Assembly (NCBI RefSeq): GCF_009833965.1
Contig: NZ_CP047165.1
Location: forward strand, 1,550,001-1,614,000
Source: Pelistega ratti
GTDB taxonomy: Bacteria; Pseudomonadota; Gammaproteobacteria; Burkholderiales; Burkholderiaceae_B
DNA length: 64,000 bases
Direction of reading: 5' to 3'
Shown: positions 17,812 through 26,790 of the stretch, in pieces
Layout of the letters: each line of letters opens with the position of its first letter
Numbering within the stretch: position 1 is the stretch's first letter
Program-made: the position numbers and the translations under genes
The notes under the pieces: generated by a model
Databases searched by the model: none
Told to the model about the DNA's origin: nothing
The model's input: the letters and a program-made list of their open reading frames with translations, nothing else

Positions 17812-20800
17812 TTAAAATTCAGAATTTATTTCTATATATTGAATTTCTTCTGTTGTTAATTGATAGTATTTATATAAAGTATTATCAATTTCTTGATATT
17901 GTTGTTTACGAAGATATTCTTCGAATTTCTTTAATTCACTGTCATTTGGAAAAGGTATTTTTAAATTTTTTATATTATCTGAATTACCTGCATTCCCTCC
18001 AACGGCATCTCCTATGGATAAATATAAGAAATACTGAAATAGTTTAGAGTTTAATATAGCAATTAAATAATTTAAATACTCTCCCGTAAAAAAATGCATA
18101 CTATCTTGTATTAAAATATTTTCATTAACTAATGAAAATATTTTTTTACTTGCTATTCTATTCCAAACTATTTTTTGTTTAAAAAAATCCTCCCAATAAC
18201 TTATACTATCTTGTGTTTCAAACCATTGATTATGTGTTTTCTTTCTAGCTGAAGATAGCATACTATCAGATACACTAATATTGTATTGTTTTGCATGATC
18301 TAAAATTTTGTTCTTATCCTTATTGCATAACTTTTCTCCTGTTTGATTTATCTTAGGTCTGAATCCAGATAGAAACTTTTGAATTGCAGGATACTTTTCT
18401 ATATTATATTTTTTACTTGGGAATGTAGCAATAAGATACTTATCAGCAAACTCATAAGAATACTTTTTAATATCTCTGCCACGTAAAATCGGTCGAATAA
18501 TTTCGGCAGATTTAGGATCCTCAGCAATGAGTCTATCTTTTGTCTTCCCGTCAATAATAAAAGCTTCATTAAAACCTGTTTTAATTCCATAGTTAATAGA
18601 AATATTCCATTCTTTTAAAGGAATACCATGCTTTTCAACTTTAGCTTTAATTTGTTGCTCAATAGGATTAAGGATTACCCAATTTTCATTATTGTAAAAT
18701 TGTATAGCTAAAGCATTTTGTTGAAAATAATCGCTCAAATTATTTAACACTTCATATTTCATTACGACAGCTTTTAAATTATGTCTATTTTTATCCCGTA
18801 TAAGTAATAAGATATTTGTATCTACAGTAGCAGACTCAAAAACCTTTTGTCCTGCAAAATCAATAAGCTGTAAAGGATTTGTATATTCAATAAAAAATTG
18901 TCTAGTTTTTTTACCATATTCCGCTCTCATCCATTTATTAGATGTAATAAAACAAAGAATCCCTTTTTCTTTTAAAAGAGAAACTCCTTTCTCATAAAAA
19001 AGAGAATATATATCGCCAGTTTTTGAAAAAGTTTTATACCCATACTTTTCATATTTCTTTGCAAGTATTCCTTTATTTTTTTGTAATTGAATGTATGGTG
19101 GATTTCCTATTACAATATCAAAACCATCTTTAATACCAAACATCCACTCTGCATCAAAAAAGGGAGAACTAGCATTTTGGTCATACGGATTCCATTGTGC
19201 AAATTGTTTAATATCTTCAGAAGTAAAGTCACTGTTTTCTTGTATTAATAAACTTAACTGTTCGCGTTTCTCTTCATCTTGCATACGAAGACTTTTCTTC
19301 TCTTTTTCTGTTTTTGCATAAAAATGATTTCTTCTAATAGTTAATAAATTATCTTTTAACTCTTCTATTACGGGGTCTTCAAATAAAGACAAATTTTGAG
19401 GTTTAGTCTGCTTACCTATCAAAGTATCAGCAATAACAAACTTTGTTTCTAAATTAGGAAGTGGTCTAATATTATAATTTTGCTCTTGATTTGATATATC
19501 TAATTTATCTTGTTCTACAATTAAAGAAATAAAGAATCGTAATTTTGTAATTTGTATAGCAATTGTTTGTAAATCAATACCATAAATACACTTTTCAATT
19601 AAATGCAATTTTAAATCATATAAATTACTATTTGATTTATTACTATCTGATTTTAATTTTTCCATAATATGAATCATTCGCTTTAATATTCCCATAGGGA
19701 AAGCACCTGATCCACAAGCAGGGTCAATAATTTTAATTTCTTCTAATTTTCGATAAACCTTATGTCGAAGTGTAGCATCAGTTTTTAAAATATCAGGAAG
19801 GTCTTCACCTTCTACTAAACCACGAACATCTTCCTCAGATAAGCTTAGATCCGATTTATTTAAATAAGCAATAATTGATTCATCCACCATATAGTGAACA
19901 ATTTCTTTAGGTGTATAAAAACTACCTGACTGTTTACGTGCAGATTCTGTCGTTTCCTTATTATATGCACCTAATAAATTTTCAAATACATTCCCTAATA
20001 ACTCAGGATCAAGTGCCACCTGAGTTTCACTTGGTTCATTTTCTTCTACTGTAAAATTATATCTTTCTAAAATAGAAAAAAGACCTCTTTCTTTATCAAA
20101 GAAAACAATATTTGGAATAAATGCAATTTCCTTATAACGCCCCTTTTCATCTTTTTCATAATTTCGACTAAAGCCGTCTAAATGATATTTAATTCCATGG
20201 GTTTCTTTTTCTTTATCTAAGCATTCAAAAAGCCCCCCATTTAGAAAAGGGACAGGTGAAAATAATTGAATAATATCTTCTTCCTTTTCAGCAATAAATT
20301 TATCTTTATAGCGATATTTTGTCTTAATATCCCTACTTCCTTCTACTGAAGCAAAACACCTTTCGTTTACTGTTCGATTAAGTGTTGCAAAGAATAGATT
20401 TTGTAAAATAGCATTATAATAATTCCCTTCTTTTAAACTAGTAGGATCAAAATTTTTTAAAATTCTATATAATTCTTCTTTTTTAAATAAATGTGCAGGA
20501 ACTAGATTTTTTTGCCTAATAAACCATACAAATAACACTCGAGTAATCAGACGAATAATTTTCTCATCAAGATTATCTCTGTCGTCCTCATTATTACGTA
20601 CATCATTTGGAAATGTCACACCAACTTCTTCACTTTTTATCCACTCATACCAGCAATATAGTTGACTATAAAAATCTTTTGTTAATTTCTCAACAGAAAA
20701 AGCTTCCTTAATATTATCTAGGGAATTAAAAGTACAGTTTTCTATCCTATCTTTAAATGTTCTATTTGTTTCTTTTTTTGATACAAAATAGGTATATCTC

Positions 20801-21180
20801 TTCCAGTCCGAGTATTTATTATTTGAGTTAGAAGAAATATTTCTCATAATATATGAAAATCTAAATTTCCCCTCACAATCATAAAAAACAAATATGGCTG
20901 CATCAGCCATTTCATATCTTAAAACTTTTTTTGTAATCTCAAATTGTTGTTTCTTTGATGAGCGTTCGCTTAATTGTCCTTCATATTGACAAGTAACAAT
21001 TACTAGCCTACTATTATCGTCTAAATCAGCCTCACCTAACTTTTCGAGTAGACTAAACTTCTTATCAAAAGCATCTAATAAATCAGAGTAGTCTTGCAAA
21101 TTTTTTGCTAAAGATGGCATTCTTCTTTGGAGATACTTTAATAAATAATCAGTTGAAAATTTTTCAATTAATTTTTCCAT
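17812..21180 (-). CDS. Eco57I-like adenine-specific DNA methyltransferase with switchable specificity domain
   Basis: About 1122 residues from the ATG at 21180 (MEKLIEKFSTDY, the usual family beginning); a TTG-started extension to 21264 is possible. Motif I DPACGSG lies at 486-492 and the N6-adenine catalytic motif NPPY at 693-696, as in type IIG/Eco57I and PglX-like enzymes. TGFNEAF and LRGRDIKKY (about 868-905) lead into a TaqI-type target-recognition domain to the end. Residues 816-913 are duplicated in inverted orientation at 16970-17262, so the last 209 residues look exchangeable. No PD-(D/E)xK nuclease was recognised in the N-terminal 400 residues; the PLD-helicase probably supplies cleavage. 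No PglZ, BrxC or DrmB partner is present. Confidence 0.9.
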   Translation of the reverse strand: MEKLIEKFSTDYLLKYLQRRMPSLAKNLQDYSDLLDAFDKKFSLLEKLGEADLDDNSRLVIVTCQYEGQLSERSSKKQQFEITKKVLRYEMADAAIFVFYDCEGKFRFSYIMRNISSNSNNKYSDWKRYTYFVSKKETNRTFKDRIENCTFNSLDNIKEAFSVEKLTKDFYSQLYCWYEWIKSEEVGVTFPNDVRNNEDDRDNLDEKIIRLITRVLFVWFIRQKNLVPAHLFKKEELYRILKNFDPTSLKEGNYYNAILQNLFFATLNRTVNERCFASVEGSRDIKTKYRYKDKFIAEKEEDIIQLFSPVPFLNGGLFECLDKEKETHGIKYHLDGFSRNYEKDEKGRYKEIAFIPNIVFFDKERGLFSILERYNFTVEENEPSETQVALDPELLGNVFENLLGAYNKETTESARKQSGSFYTPKEIVHYMVDESIIAYLNKSDLSLSEEDVRGLVEGEDLPDILKTDATLRHKVYRKLEEIKIIDPACGSGAFPMGILKRMIHIMEKLKSDSNKSNSNLYDLKLHLIEKCIYGIDLQTIAIQITKLRFFISLIVEQDKLDISNQEQNYNIRPLPNLETKFVIADTLIGKQTKPQNLSLFEDPVIEELKDNLLTIRRNHFYAKTEKEKKSLRMQDEEKREQLSLLIQENSDFTSEDIKQFAQWNPYDQNASSPFFDAEWMFGIKDGFDIVIGNPPYIQLQKNKGILAKKYEKYGYKTFSKTGDIYSLFYEKGVSLLKEKGILCFITSNKWMRAEYGKKTRQFFIEYTNPLQLIDFAGQKVFESATVDTNILLLIRDKNRHNLKAVVMKYEVLNNLSDYFQQNALAIQFYNNENWVILNPIEQQIKAKVEKHGIPLKEWNISINYGIKTGFNEAFIIDGKTKDRLIAEDPKSAEIIRPILRGRDIKKYSYEFADKYLIATFPSKKYNIEKYPAIQKFLSGFRPKINQTGEKLCNKDKNKILDHAKQYNISVSDSMLSSARKKTHNQWFETQDSISYWEDFFKQKIVWNRIASKKIFSLVNENILIQDSMHFFTGEYLNYLIAILNSKLFQYFLYLSIGDAVGGNAGNSDNIKNLKIPFPNDSELKKFEEYLRKQQYQEIDNTLYKYYQLTTEEIQYIEINSEF
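18443..18735. repeat. Inverted repeat, right arm inside the methylase gene
   Basis: Reverse-complement partner of 16970-17262 (position p pairs with 35705 minus p). It encodes methylase residues 816-913 (SDYFQQNALA to EFAD). The boundary at 18443 falls exactly where the two specificity tails begin to differ. Confidence 0.93.
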
Positions 21181-21433
21181 CTTTTGTGACTCTCTAGATA
21201 ATATTAATACTATAAAATAATATCCTATTTTATACTCGAATCTATATTCCAAGTATCTCAACAACTGTTTTTTCTTAAAATCAAAGATACCTCCAAATTA
21301 TCTCTTAAACACTAATTCAATTCAATCTAACCCTACAAATACTAATCAATATTGTCACCCAAAATTACTCAAAAATGAATAACAAGCCATTTTGTATCGC
21401 ATAAATAGATAACAAAATTTATTAATATTTCCT

Positions 21434-22211
21434 TTGAAAATGACAATGCAACATATTGATTTATCATCTGCCGTACATTACCATGATAGTAAATTTCCTC
21501 CTTCTGCAATTGATTATCAACAAATTATCCCTGCTTTAACAGGTGCTGTTGAGGCTATTTCACGTTATGATCAAATGTTGAAGAATATGCATAATAGTGA
21601 AATTTTACTCACTCCTCTACGTAAGCAATAGGCTGTTATCTCTTCAAGAATAGAGGGTACGATTAGCACCATGGATGAAATTTTACAATATGAAGCTGAC
21701 TATCCTGAAACAGATACCTCTAATGGATATGGAGTTAATATTAGACTAGATATTATTGAAACCGTCCTTTATCAACGTACTTTAAGAAATACCCAAAAAG
21801 CAATGCAAGATGGTTATCCTCTATCTAAGTCACTTATTAAAACTATGCATCAACAACTCTTATCATTAGAAAGAGGGGCAGATAAATCTCCTGGGGATTT
21901 TAAAAAAGAACAAAATTATCTTGCAGATACATTAAAACGTAATGTACTATTTGTTCCTATTGCACCTGAAAAATTAGAAAATGTCTTAGATAATTTATTT
22001 AACTATATTAATACCAATAAAGATCATATTTTAATTAAAACAGGCATTAACCATCTAGAATTTGAGGCACTACATCCCTTTAAAGATGGGAATGGTCGTA
22101 TTGGTCGTATGCTTATTACACTAATGTTATGGAATGCTAAAGTTATTTCTGAACCTCATCTTTATATTAGTGGTTAATTTTGAAGACAATAAAGATACCT
22201 ATATTAATTTA
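21434..22211 (+). pseudogene. Decayed Fic/DOC family gene
   Basis: Reading in one frame gives a Fic protein with the usual N-terminal segment (SKFPPSAIDY), ISSRIEGTISTMDEI, and the active-site loop HPFKDGNGRIGR. It is interrupted by a TAG at 21629-21631 where homologues continue (LRKQ-stop-AVISSRIEG). One extra A near 22176 shifts the frame right after LYISG; in the corrected frame it continues YFEDNKDTYINL up to 22211. There the IS1595-family element interrupts it and the remaining 3' part is lost. Three independent lesions make it non-functional. It differs in type from the intact class III Fic at 12044. Confidence 0.88.
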
Positions 22212-22930
22212 GGGGCTGTACTAGATAACTAGATTAAACTTCCTTTAACTAGTTGTTTTAAAATGGAAATTTTAGATTTTATATTACTGTGATTAAAACG
22301 CCATTCACATTCCTTTAAATAAAGCTCAAAATGTACTTTGGGAATACCATTAAATTTGCGTAAATGGCGTTTTGCTTGATTCCAGAAATTCTCAATTCCA
22401 TTAATATGGTTATGATTTTCAGCAAAATGTGTACTATGATTGATGCGAAAATGGCTAAATTCACTGACATCAAGCATATCATAACTAGGATAGGTATCTG
22501 TGTAAACGATACTATCAGGTTTTACTTGCTCACGAATAATGGGTAATAAAGTTGTTGATTTGGTATTCGGAACAGCAATGGTATAGACCTTGCTATTGCA
22601 CTTGAGAAGCCCGAATACCGCCACTTTACCAGCTGCACCTCGACCTCGTTTACCTTTGCGAGCACCACCAAAATAACTTTCATCTGCCTCGATTTCTCCG
22701 TCAAACATCTCTAAATAAGGGCTTGCTTGGTAAATTAGTAAACGTAAACGACGAAAATAATAAGTGGCTGTATTCTTATTTATATTAACTAATTCACTTG
22801 CTGTTCTCGCCGTTACACCGGCAATAAAGAGCTCGATAAGTTTATATTGTTTATGTTGACTTAAACGACTTTTTCTCATTGGAGTATTCTAACCTAAATA
22901 GGACTTTATGTCGTTATCTAGTACAGCTCC
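22212..22930. mobile_element. IS1595-family insertion sequence
   Basis: 719 bp with 18-bp inverted ends GGGGCTGTACTAGATAAC and (reverse complement) GGAGCTGTACTAGATAAC, one mismatch. Flanks TTAATTTA (22204-22211) and TTAATTAA (22931-22938) agree at 7 of 8 positions, fitting an 8-bp target duplication that has since mutated. It encloses one transposase gene. Confidence 0.88.
22229..22879 (-). CDS. IS1595-family transposase (ISXO2-like DDE domain)
   Basis: 216 residues. An N-terminal helix-turn-helix region (TARTASELVNINKNTATYYF) precedes the ISXO2-like catalytic domain with EADESYFGG, the second aspartate in YTDTYPSYD and the third acidic site in HINGIENFWNQAK. The IS1016 branch of the IS1595 family has this size and lacks extra domains. 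It moves the enclosing element by cut-and-paste with 8-bp duplications. The frame is intact, so the element may still be active. Confidence 0.9.
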   Translation of the reverse strand: MRKSRLSQHKQYKLIELFIAGVTARTASELVNINKNTATYYFRRLRLLIYQASPYLEMFDGEIEADESYFGGARKGKRGRGAAGKVAVFGLLKCNSKVYTIAVPNTKSTTLLPIIREQVKPDSIVYTDTYPSYDMLDVSEFSHFRINHSTHFAENHNHINGIENFWNQAKRHLRKFNGIPKVHFELYLKECEWRFNHSNIKSKISILKQLVKGSLI

Positions 22931-23038
22931 TTAATTAAAATGAATGTAAGTGGATTGCGAGTGATGTGGTCAGCGTTGGGTCTCTGGAGGTATTCAGAGG
23001 TCCTTCGACTTTCATAAAGGTTACTTATCCGCCTATAC
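22931..23038. other. Unassigned short segment, GC-richer than its surroundings
   Basis: About 100 bp between the IS end and the membrane-protein stop. Bases 22950-23030 are clearly less AT-rich than either side and contain a small stem (CTCTGG-AGGTATT-CAGAG). One plus-strand frame stays open across it without a start. It may be the tail of a gene lost when the IS arrived or at island formation. I cannot name it. Confidence 0.3.
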
Positions 23039-24250
23039 CTATTTTCTTTTAATATAACCAGGAATAGGTGTAAGTACACCATCAGGTACTTCTATACAAA
23101 ATTTCTCTATATAGTCCTTATCAATTTCTGTTTTCTTCTCTTTTGGATAAGCACAAAATACTTTTATATCCCCTAAATTCCATACAAAAAAACCAAATAA
23201 TGTATTGGGCTTTTCAGCATATTTTGTATCAATGGCAACTCTTGTAGCCAAATCACTTTGACTATTAGTCTCTTGAGTATTTTCTTGCTGAGTGATTTTA
23301 TTGTTTTCTAAAAGATCGGGTGTTATTTTAAAAGGCTTTAATTTATCTTTATCCAATTGCCAATGATATTGATTAGCTTGAGTAATTAATTTTTCATCTA
23401 GGACAAAAGAGTACCAGCGAGATTCATATTGATTCTGAGTAAATCCAGATAAAATTAATACTTTATCTTTTAATTTAATAATAGGATACAATATCTCAAT
23501 ATATATAATGAAAATAACTACTATACCAGTTAAAGTAAATATTATTTTATTAGAAATTTCTCTTTTAAACTTTAATTCAACAAATGCAATAACAGCACTC
23601 AAAAAACTTAAAATTATAAAAAGGAAAAAAAAAGAAAAAGTTTTACTATTAAATATAGTAAAGAAATATAACAAAATAAAACTAAAAAACAAGAAGAAAA
23701 ACATTATATAGATAAAGTAAAAATCTATATTATTTTTAAATGATAATTTTTTACTTTGGAATAATCTATAATAAAAACAAATTGTAATAAAGATAAAAAT
23801 ACAAACTACTATTACTAAGATAACAGAATATATTTTATTATCAATACTAATAACTATCATTAACCCAATACTCAAGAGCCACATTATTGTACTATAAATT
23901 AATAAATCCCTATAAAATAAAGACTTTGACTCTATTTCTAACTTATAAACCTCTTGTCCTAACTTCAAAAAACTTATAAATACAGTACCAAATAAAAATG
24001 TACAAAAAATGGTACCACTAACAACAATTGCAAGTAATACATAAACATCTGTCAGCAATCCTGGAAATAAATGCCTTAATCCTAAATCAGTTAAATGAAA
24101 CCATACTACTAAAGCCGAAATGATAATACTAATAAAAAGATTATATTTTGAAAAAATGCTAGACAATAATTTTTCAGAAGAAGTATCTTCTACTTTCCCT
24201 TTAGAAGAAACATCTTTTTGTTTTTTAAATAAACGATTAAAATCTCTCAT
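23039..24250 (-). CDS. Multi-pass membrane protein of unknown function
   Basis: About 403 residues from the ATG at 24250, chosen because GGAGGAG lies just upstream; longer starts overlap that site. A lysine-rich cytosolic N-terminus is followed by about seven or eight membrane segments (residues about 35-270, many Phe/Ile-rich). A soluble C-terminal region of roughly 130 residues with a Gln/Asn/Thr-rich linker then ends in FCIEVPDGVLTPIPGY. It is notably AT-rich compared with the adjacent ribosomal genes, suggesting horizontal origin with the island. No family was recognised, and its neighbours give no functional clue. Confidence 0.7.
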   Translation of the reverse strand: MRDFNRLFKKQKDVSSKGKVEDTSSEKLLSSIFSKYNLFISIIISALVVWFHLTDLGLRHLFPGLLTDVYVLLAIVVSGTIFCTFLFGTVFISFLKLGQEVYKLEIESKSLFYRDLLIYSTIMWLLSIGLMIVISIDNKIYSVILVIVVCIFIFITICFYYRLFQSKKLSFKNNIDFYFIYIMFFFLFFSFILLYFFTIFNSKTFSFFFLFIILSFLSAVIAFVELKFKREISNKIIFTLTGIVVIFIIYIEILYPIIKLKDKVLILSGFTQNQYESRWYSFVLDEKLITQANQYHWQLDKDKLKPFKITPDLLENNKITQQENTQETNSQSDLATRVAIDTKYAEKPNTLFGFFVWNLGDIKVFCAYPKEKKTEIDKDYIEKFCIEVPDGVLTPIPGYIKRK

Positions 24251-24415
24251 CTTCTCCTCCATCACCTTTACTTAAAACTTAAACTTTAACAACCAATTGT
24301 ATCTTTATATTAACAAATTTTCCACGTCCCCCTAAAAATACCCATCAAATACTAAAATACTATCCTCCAAAATACTCACTAAACTACTCTTTAAAACACC
24401 ACCACAAAAACAAAA

Positions 24416-24442
24416 AGCCACCTCTTTCAAGGTGGCTCTTTT
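24416..24442 (-). terminator. Terminator of the rplC-rpsQ operon
   Basis: Stem AGCCACCT / AGGTGGCT with a 6-nt loop; on the minus strand it is followed by TTTTTGTTTTT. It lies 45 bp after the rpsQ stop. This shows the ribosomal operon ends here instead of continuing to rplN. Confidence 0.88.
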
Positions 24443-24487
24443 TGTACGATAATGAGTACCCTAAAGATACTCATTGCACATTCGTTA

Positions 24488-24760
24488 TTAGATAACGCGT
24501 ACAGCTTCAATCAAACGTACAACACTCCAAGATTTAGAGCGAGAGATAGGACGACCTTCTGCAATTTCTACAGTATCGCCTTCATTGTATTGATTGTTTT
24601 CATCATGTGCTTTGTACTTGTTAGTACGGATAATGATTTTGCCATAAATAGGGTGTTTAACACGGCGTTCTACTTGAACAACCACTGTTTTATCCATTTT
24701 ATTGCTAACCACTTTACCGATTAAAGTACGTTGGCGTTTTTCAGTTTGCGTTTGGCTCAT
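24488..24760 (-). CDS. rpsQ: 30S ribosomal protein S17
   Basis: 90 residues with the S17 core [17 protein letters not shown] and HPIYGKII at the usual places, forming the OB-like barrel that binds 16S rRNA near helix 11. It is the last gene of the truncated S10 operon: its start is one base from the rpmC stop, and a terminator follows. In related Bordetella genomes rplN follows directly, so the operon has been broken after this gene. Confidence 0.97.
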   Translation of the reverse strand: MSQTQTEKRQRTLIGKVVSNKMDKTVVVQVERRVKHPIYGKIIIRTNKYKAHDENNQYNEGDTVEIAEGRPISRSKSWSVVRLIEAVRVI

Positions 24761-24761
24761 A

Positions 24762-24953
24762 TTACTTTCCTGCCTTTTCGGTCAATACGGTACGTACACG
24801 AGCGATATCGCGGCGTACTTTGCCTAACTGACTTGTGTTAGAAAGTTGTTGAGTAGCACGTTGCATACGCAAATTAAATTGTGCTTTCAACAAATCCTCG
24901 AGCTCTTTATTTAGCTCAGTTGCGTCTTTTGAACGTAGTTCACTCGCTTTCAT
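24762..24953 (-). CDS. rpmC: 50S ribosomal protein L29
   Basis: 63 residues, two long helices. The start [19 protein letters not shown] and the central [17 protein letters not shown] are characteristic of L29, which sits at the peptide exit tunnel and contacts trigger factor and SRP. It lies between rplP (10 bp upstream) and rpsQ (1 bp downstream) in the standard order. Confidence 0.97.
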   Translation of the reverse strand: MKASELRSKDATELNKELEDLLKAQFNLRMQRATQQLSNTSQLGKVRRDIARVRTVLTEKAGK

Positions 24954-24963
24954 AAAGATCTCC

Positions 24964-25380
24964 TTACGAACCTAAGTGACGAGTTACAAACGTCGTCGCA
25001 ATAGGTAATTTGGCAGCAGCCAGACGGAATGCCTCACGGGCTAGCTCTTCGCTTACACCGTCCATTTCGTATAACACTTTGCCTGGTTGAATTTCAGCGA
25101 CCCAGTATTCTGGATTACCCTTACCGTTACCCATACGAACCTCAGCAGGTTTTTGTGAAATAGGTTTGTCAGGGAAAATACGAATCCAAATACGGCCACC
25201 ACGTTTAATATGGCGAGTCATGGCACGACGAGCCGCCTCAATTTGACGAGCTGTTAAACGACCACGACCAGTTGCTTTTAAACCGAAATCGCCAAAGTTG
25301 ACGTTGGTACCGCGAGTAGCTAGACCAGTATTACGGCCTTTCTGCTCTTTACGGTATTTTCTACGTGCTGGTGATAACAT
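24964..25380 (-). CDS. rplP: 50S ribosomal protein L16
   Basis: 138 residues. Typical beginning [17 protein letters not shown], and the conserved [13 protein letters not shown] and [13 protein letters not shown] segments. L16 lies near the A-site tRNA elbow and 5S rRNA and is needed late in 50S assembly. The gene begins 2 bp after the rpsC stop, so it is translationally coupled to rpsC. Confidence 0.97.
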   Translation of the reverse strand: MLSPARRKYRKEQKGRNTGLATRGTNVNFGDFGLKATGRGRLTARQIEAARRAMTRHIKRGGRIWIRIFPDKPISQKPAEVRMGNGKGNPEYWVAEIQPGKVLYEMDGVSEELAREAFRLAAAKLPIATTFVTRHLGS

Positions 25381-25382
25381 AT

Positions 25383-26156
25383 TTATTCTCCTTCTGCCGC
25401 AGGTGTTGCCTCAGCAGCTGGAGCTGCTTTACGAGCACGACGAGGACGGCGTTGTTCTGTACGTTCGCCACGAGGACGACGAGAACGGCGTTCTTCTTCA
25501 CGAGGAGCTTCAGCAGGTGCTTCACCGTTTGGTAATAAATCACCTTTGTAAACCCATACTTTGATACCAATGATACCGTAAGTAGTTTGCGCTTCAGAAG
25601 TAGCATAATCGATAATCGCACGTAATGTATGTAGAGGTACACGACCTTCACGATACCATTCAGTACGAGCAATCTCAATACCGTTCAAACGACCAGATGC
25701 AGCCACTTTGATACCTTGTGCACCTAAACGCATTGCATTTTGCATCGCACGCTTCATCGCACGACGGAACATAATACGTTTTTCAAGCTGTTGAGCGATA
25801 GAGTCAGCGATTAATTGCGCATCTAACTCTGGTTTACGGATTTCTTCGATATTCACATGAACTGGCACACCCATTAGGCGTTGCAAGTCTGATTTTAGTG
25901 AATCAATATCGTCACCGCCTTTACCAATGATAACGCCTGGACGAGCTGAGAACACAGTAATACGTGCATTTTTAGCTGGACGCTCGATTAATACACGACC
26001 CACTGAAGCGGCTTTAAGTTTGCGCTTCAAGTACTCGCGTACACGAATGTCTTCTGCTAACATTGTGCCGAAGTCTTTATCTTCAGCAAACCAGCGAGAA
26101 TTCCAGTTACGGTTTACAGCGAGACGGAACCCTGTAGGGTGAACTTTTTGACCCAT
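25383..26156 (-). CDS. rpsC: 30S ribosomal protein S3
   Basis: 257 residues. [14 protein letters not shown] at the N-terminus, KH domain with [11 protein letters not shown], and the C-terminal domain with [13 protein letters not shown]. The tail after about residue 210 is a basic Arg/Ala-rich extension ([15 protein letters not shown]) typical of Burkholderiales S3. S3 forms part of the mRNA entry channel and its helicase activity. Standard position between rplV and rplP. Confidence 0.97.
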   Translation of the reverse strand: MGQKVHPTGFRLAVNRNWNSRWFAEDKDFGTMLAEDIRVREYLKRKLKAASVGRVLIERPAKNARITVFSARPGVIIGKGGDDIDSLKSDLQRLMGVPVHVNIEEIRKPELDAQLIADSIAQQLEKRIMFRRAMKRAMQNAMRLGAQGIKVAASGRLNGIEIARTEWYREGRVPLHTLRAIIDYATSEAQTTYGIIGIKVWVYKGDLLPNGEAPAEAPREEERRSRRPRGERTEQRRPRRARKAAPAAEATPAAEGE

Positions 26157-26165
26157 TATGACTCC

Positions 26166-26495
26166 TTAAGCACCAACTTTAACCACAATGTGGCAAGTTT
26201 GCTTCTCAATACGGTTACCACGGCCTTTGGCACGTGCAGAGAATCGCTTCATTGATTGAGCTTTATCAACATAAATTGTTGTTACTCTTAATTCATCAAT
26301 GTCAGCACCATCATTATGCTCAGCGTTTGCAATAGCAGACTCAAGCGCTTTTTTGATGATACCAGCGGCTTTTTTCTGTGTGAATGTTAAGATATTTAAC
26401 GCTTGAGCAACTGACTTACCACGGATTAAATCCGCAACAAGGCGAGTTTTTTGCGCTGAAATATGAACACCACGGATAATAGCTGTTGTTTCCAT
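26166..26495 (-). CDS. rplV: 50S ribosomal protein L22
   Basis: 109 residues. Core [16 protein letters not shown] at the start and the tunnel-loop segment [15 protein letters not shown] followed by THIVVKV-like ending. The extended hairpin lines the exit tunnel, and changes there give macrolide resistance; the loop here shows no deletion. It lies 3 bp after rpsS. Confidence 0.97.
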   Translation of the reverse strand: METTAIIRGVHISAQKTRLVADLIRGKSVAQALNILTFTQKKAAGIIKKALESAIANAEHNDGADIDELRVTTIYVDKAQSMKRFSARAKGRGNRIEKQTCHIVVKVGA

Positions 26496-26498
26496 CGC

Positions 26499-26774
26499 TT
26501 ACCTCTTAGACTTTTTGTCCGCAGCATGACCTTTAAAAGTACGGGTATGTGCGAATTCGCCTAGTTTATGACCAACCATGTTTTCGTTAACATAAACCGG
26601 AACGTGTTGACGGCCGTTATGTACAGCGATTGTCAATCCGATAAAATCAGGAAGGATGGTTGAACGACGCGACCAAGTTTTGATCGGCTTTTTATCTTTA
26701 CCTTCGATAGCAGCCTCTACCTTTTTGATAAGGTGAGCATCTACGAAAGGACCTTTTTTAATTGAACGTGACAT
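26499..26774 (-). CDS. rpsS: 30S ribosomal protein S19
   Basis: 91 residues, starting [15 protein letters not shown], with the conserved [21 protein letters not shown] and the C-terminal [17 protein letters not shown]19 sits in the 30S head with S13 and contacts 23S rRNA. Normal order between rplB and rplV. Confidence 0.98.
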   Translation of the reverse strand: MSRSIKKGPFVDAHLIKKVEAAIEGKDKKPIKTWSRRSTILPDFIGLTIAVHNGRQHVPVYVNENMVGHKLGEFAHTRTFKGHAADKKSKR

Positions 26775-26790
26775 AGTATATTACCGTCCC

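Larger units (their letters stand above)
16970..18735. other. Putative invertible DNA segment (specificity switch)
   Basis: 1766 bp bounded by the two 293-bp inverted arms and flanked by the serine invertase gene. In the present orientation the methylase ends with tail A (17812-18442); recombination between the arms would join its body to tail B (17264-17791 of the present map) and silence tail A. The predicted methylase would change from about 1122 to 1088 residues. Recombination could be by the invertase at a short site inside the arms, or RecA-dependent. Confidence 0.75.

Noticed and set aside
12907..21180. BREX, DISARM or classical type I/III restriction system
   Set aside because: No PglZ, BrxA/B/C, DrmA/B, HsdS or Mod/Res pair is present. 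Only the methylase and a PLD-helicase are found, so none of these labels fits.
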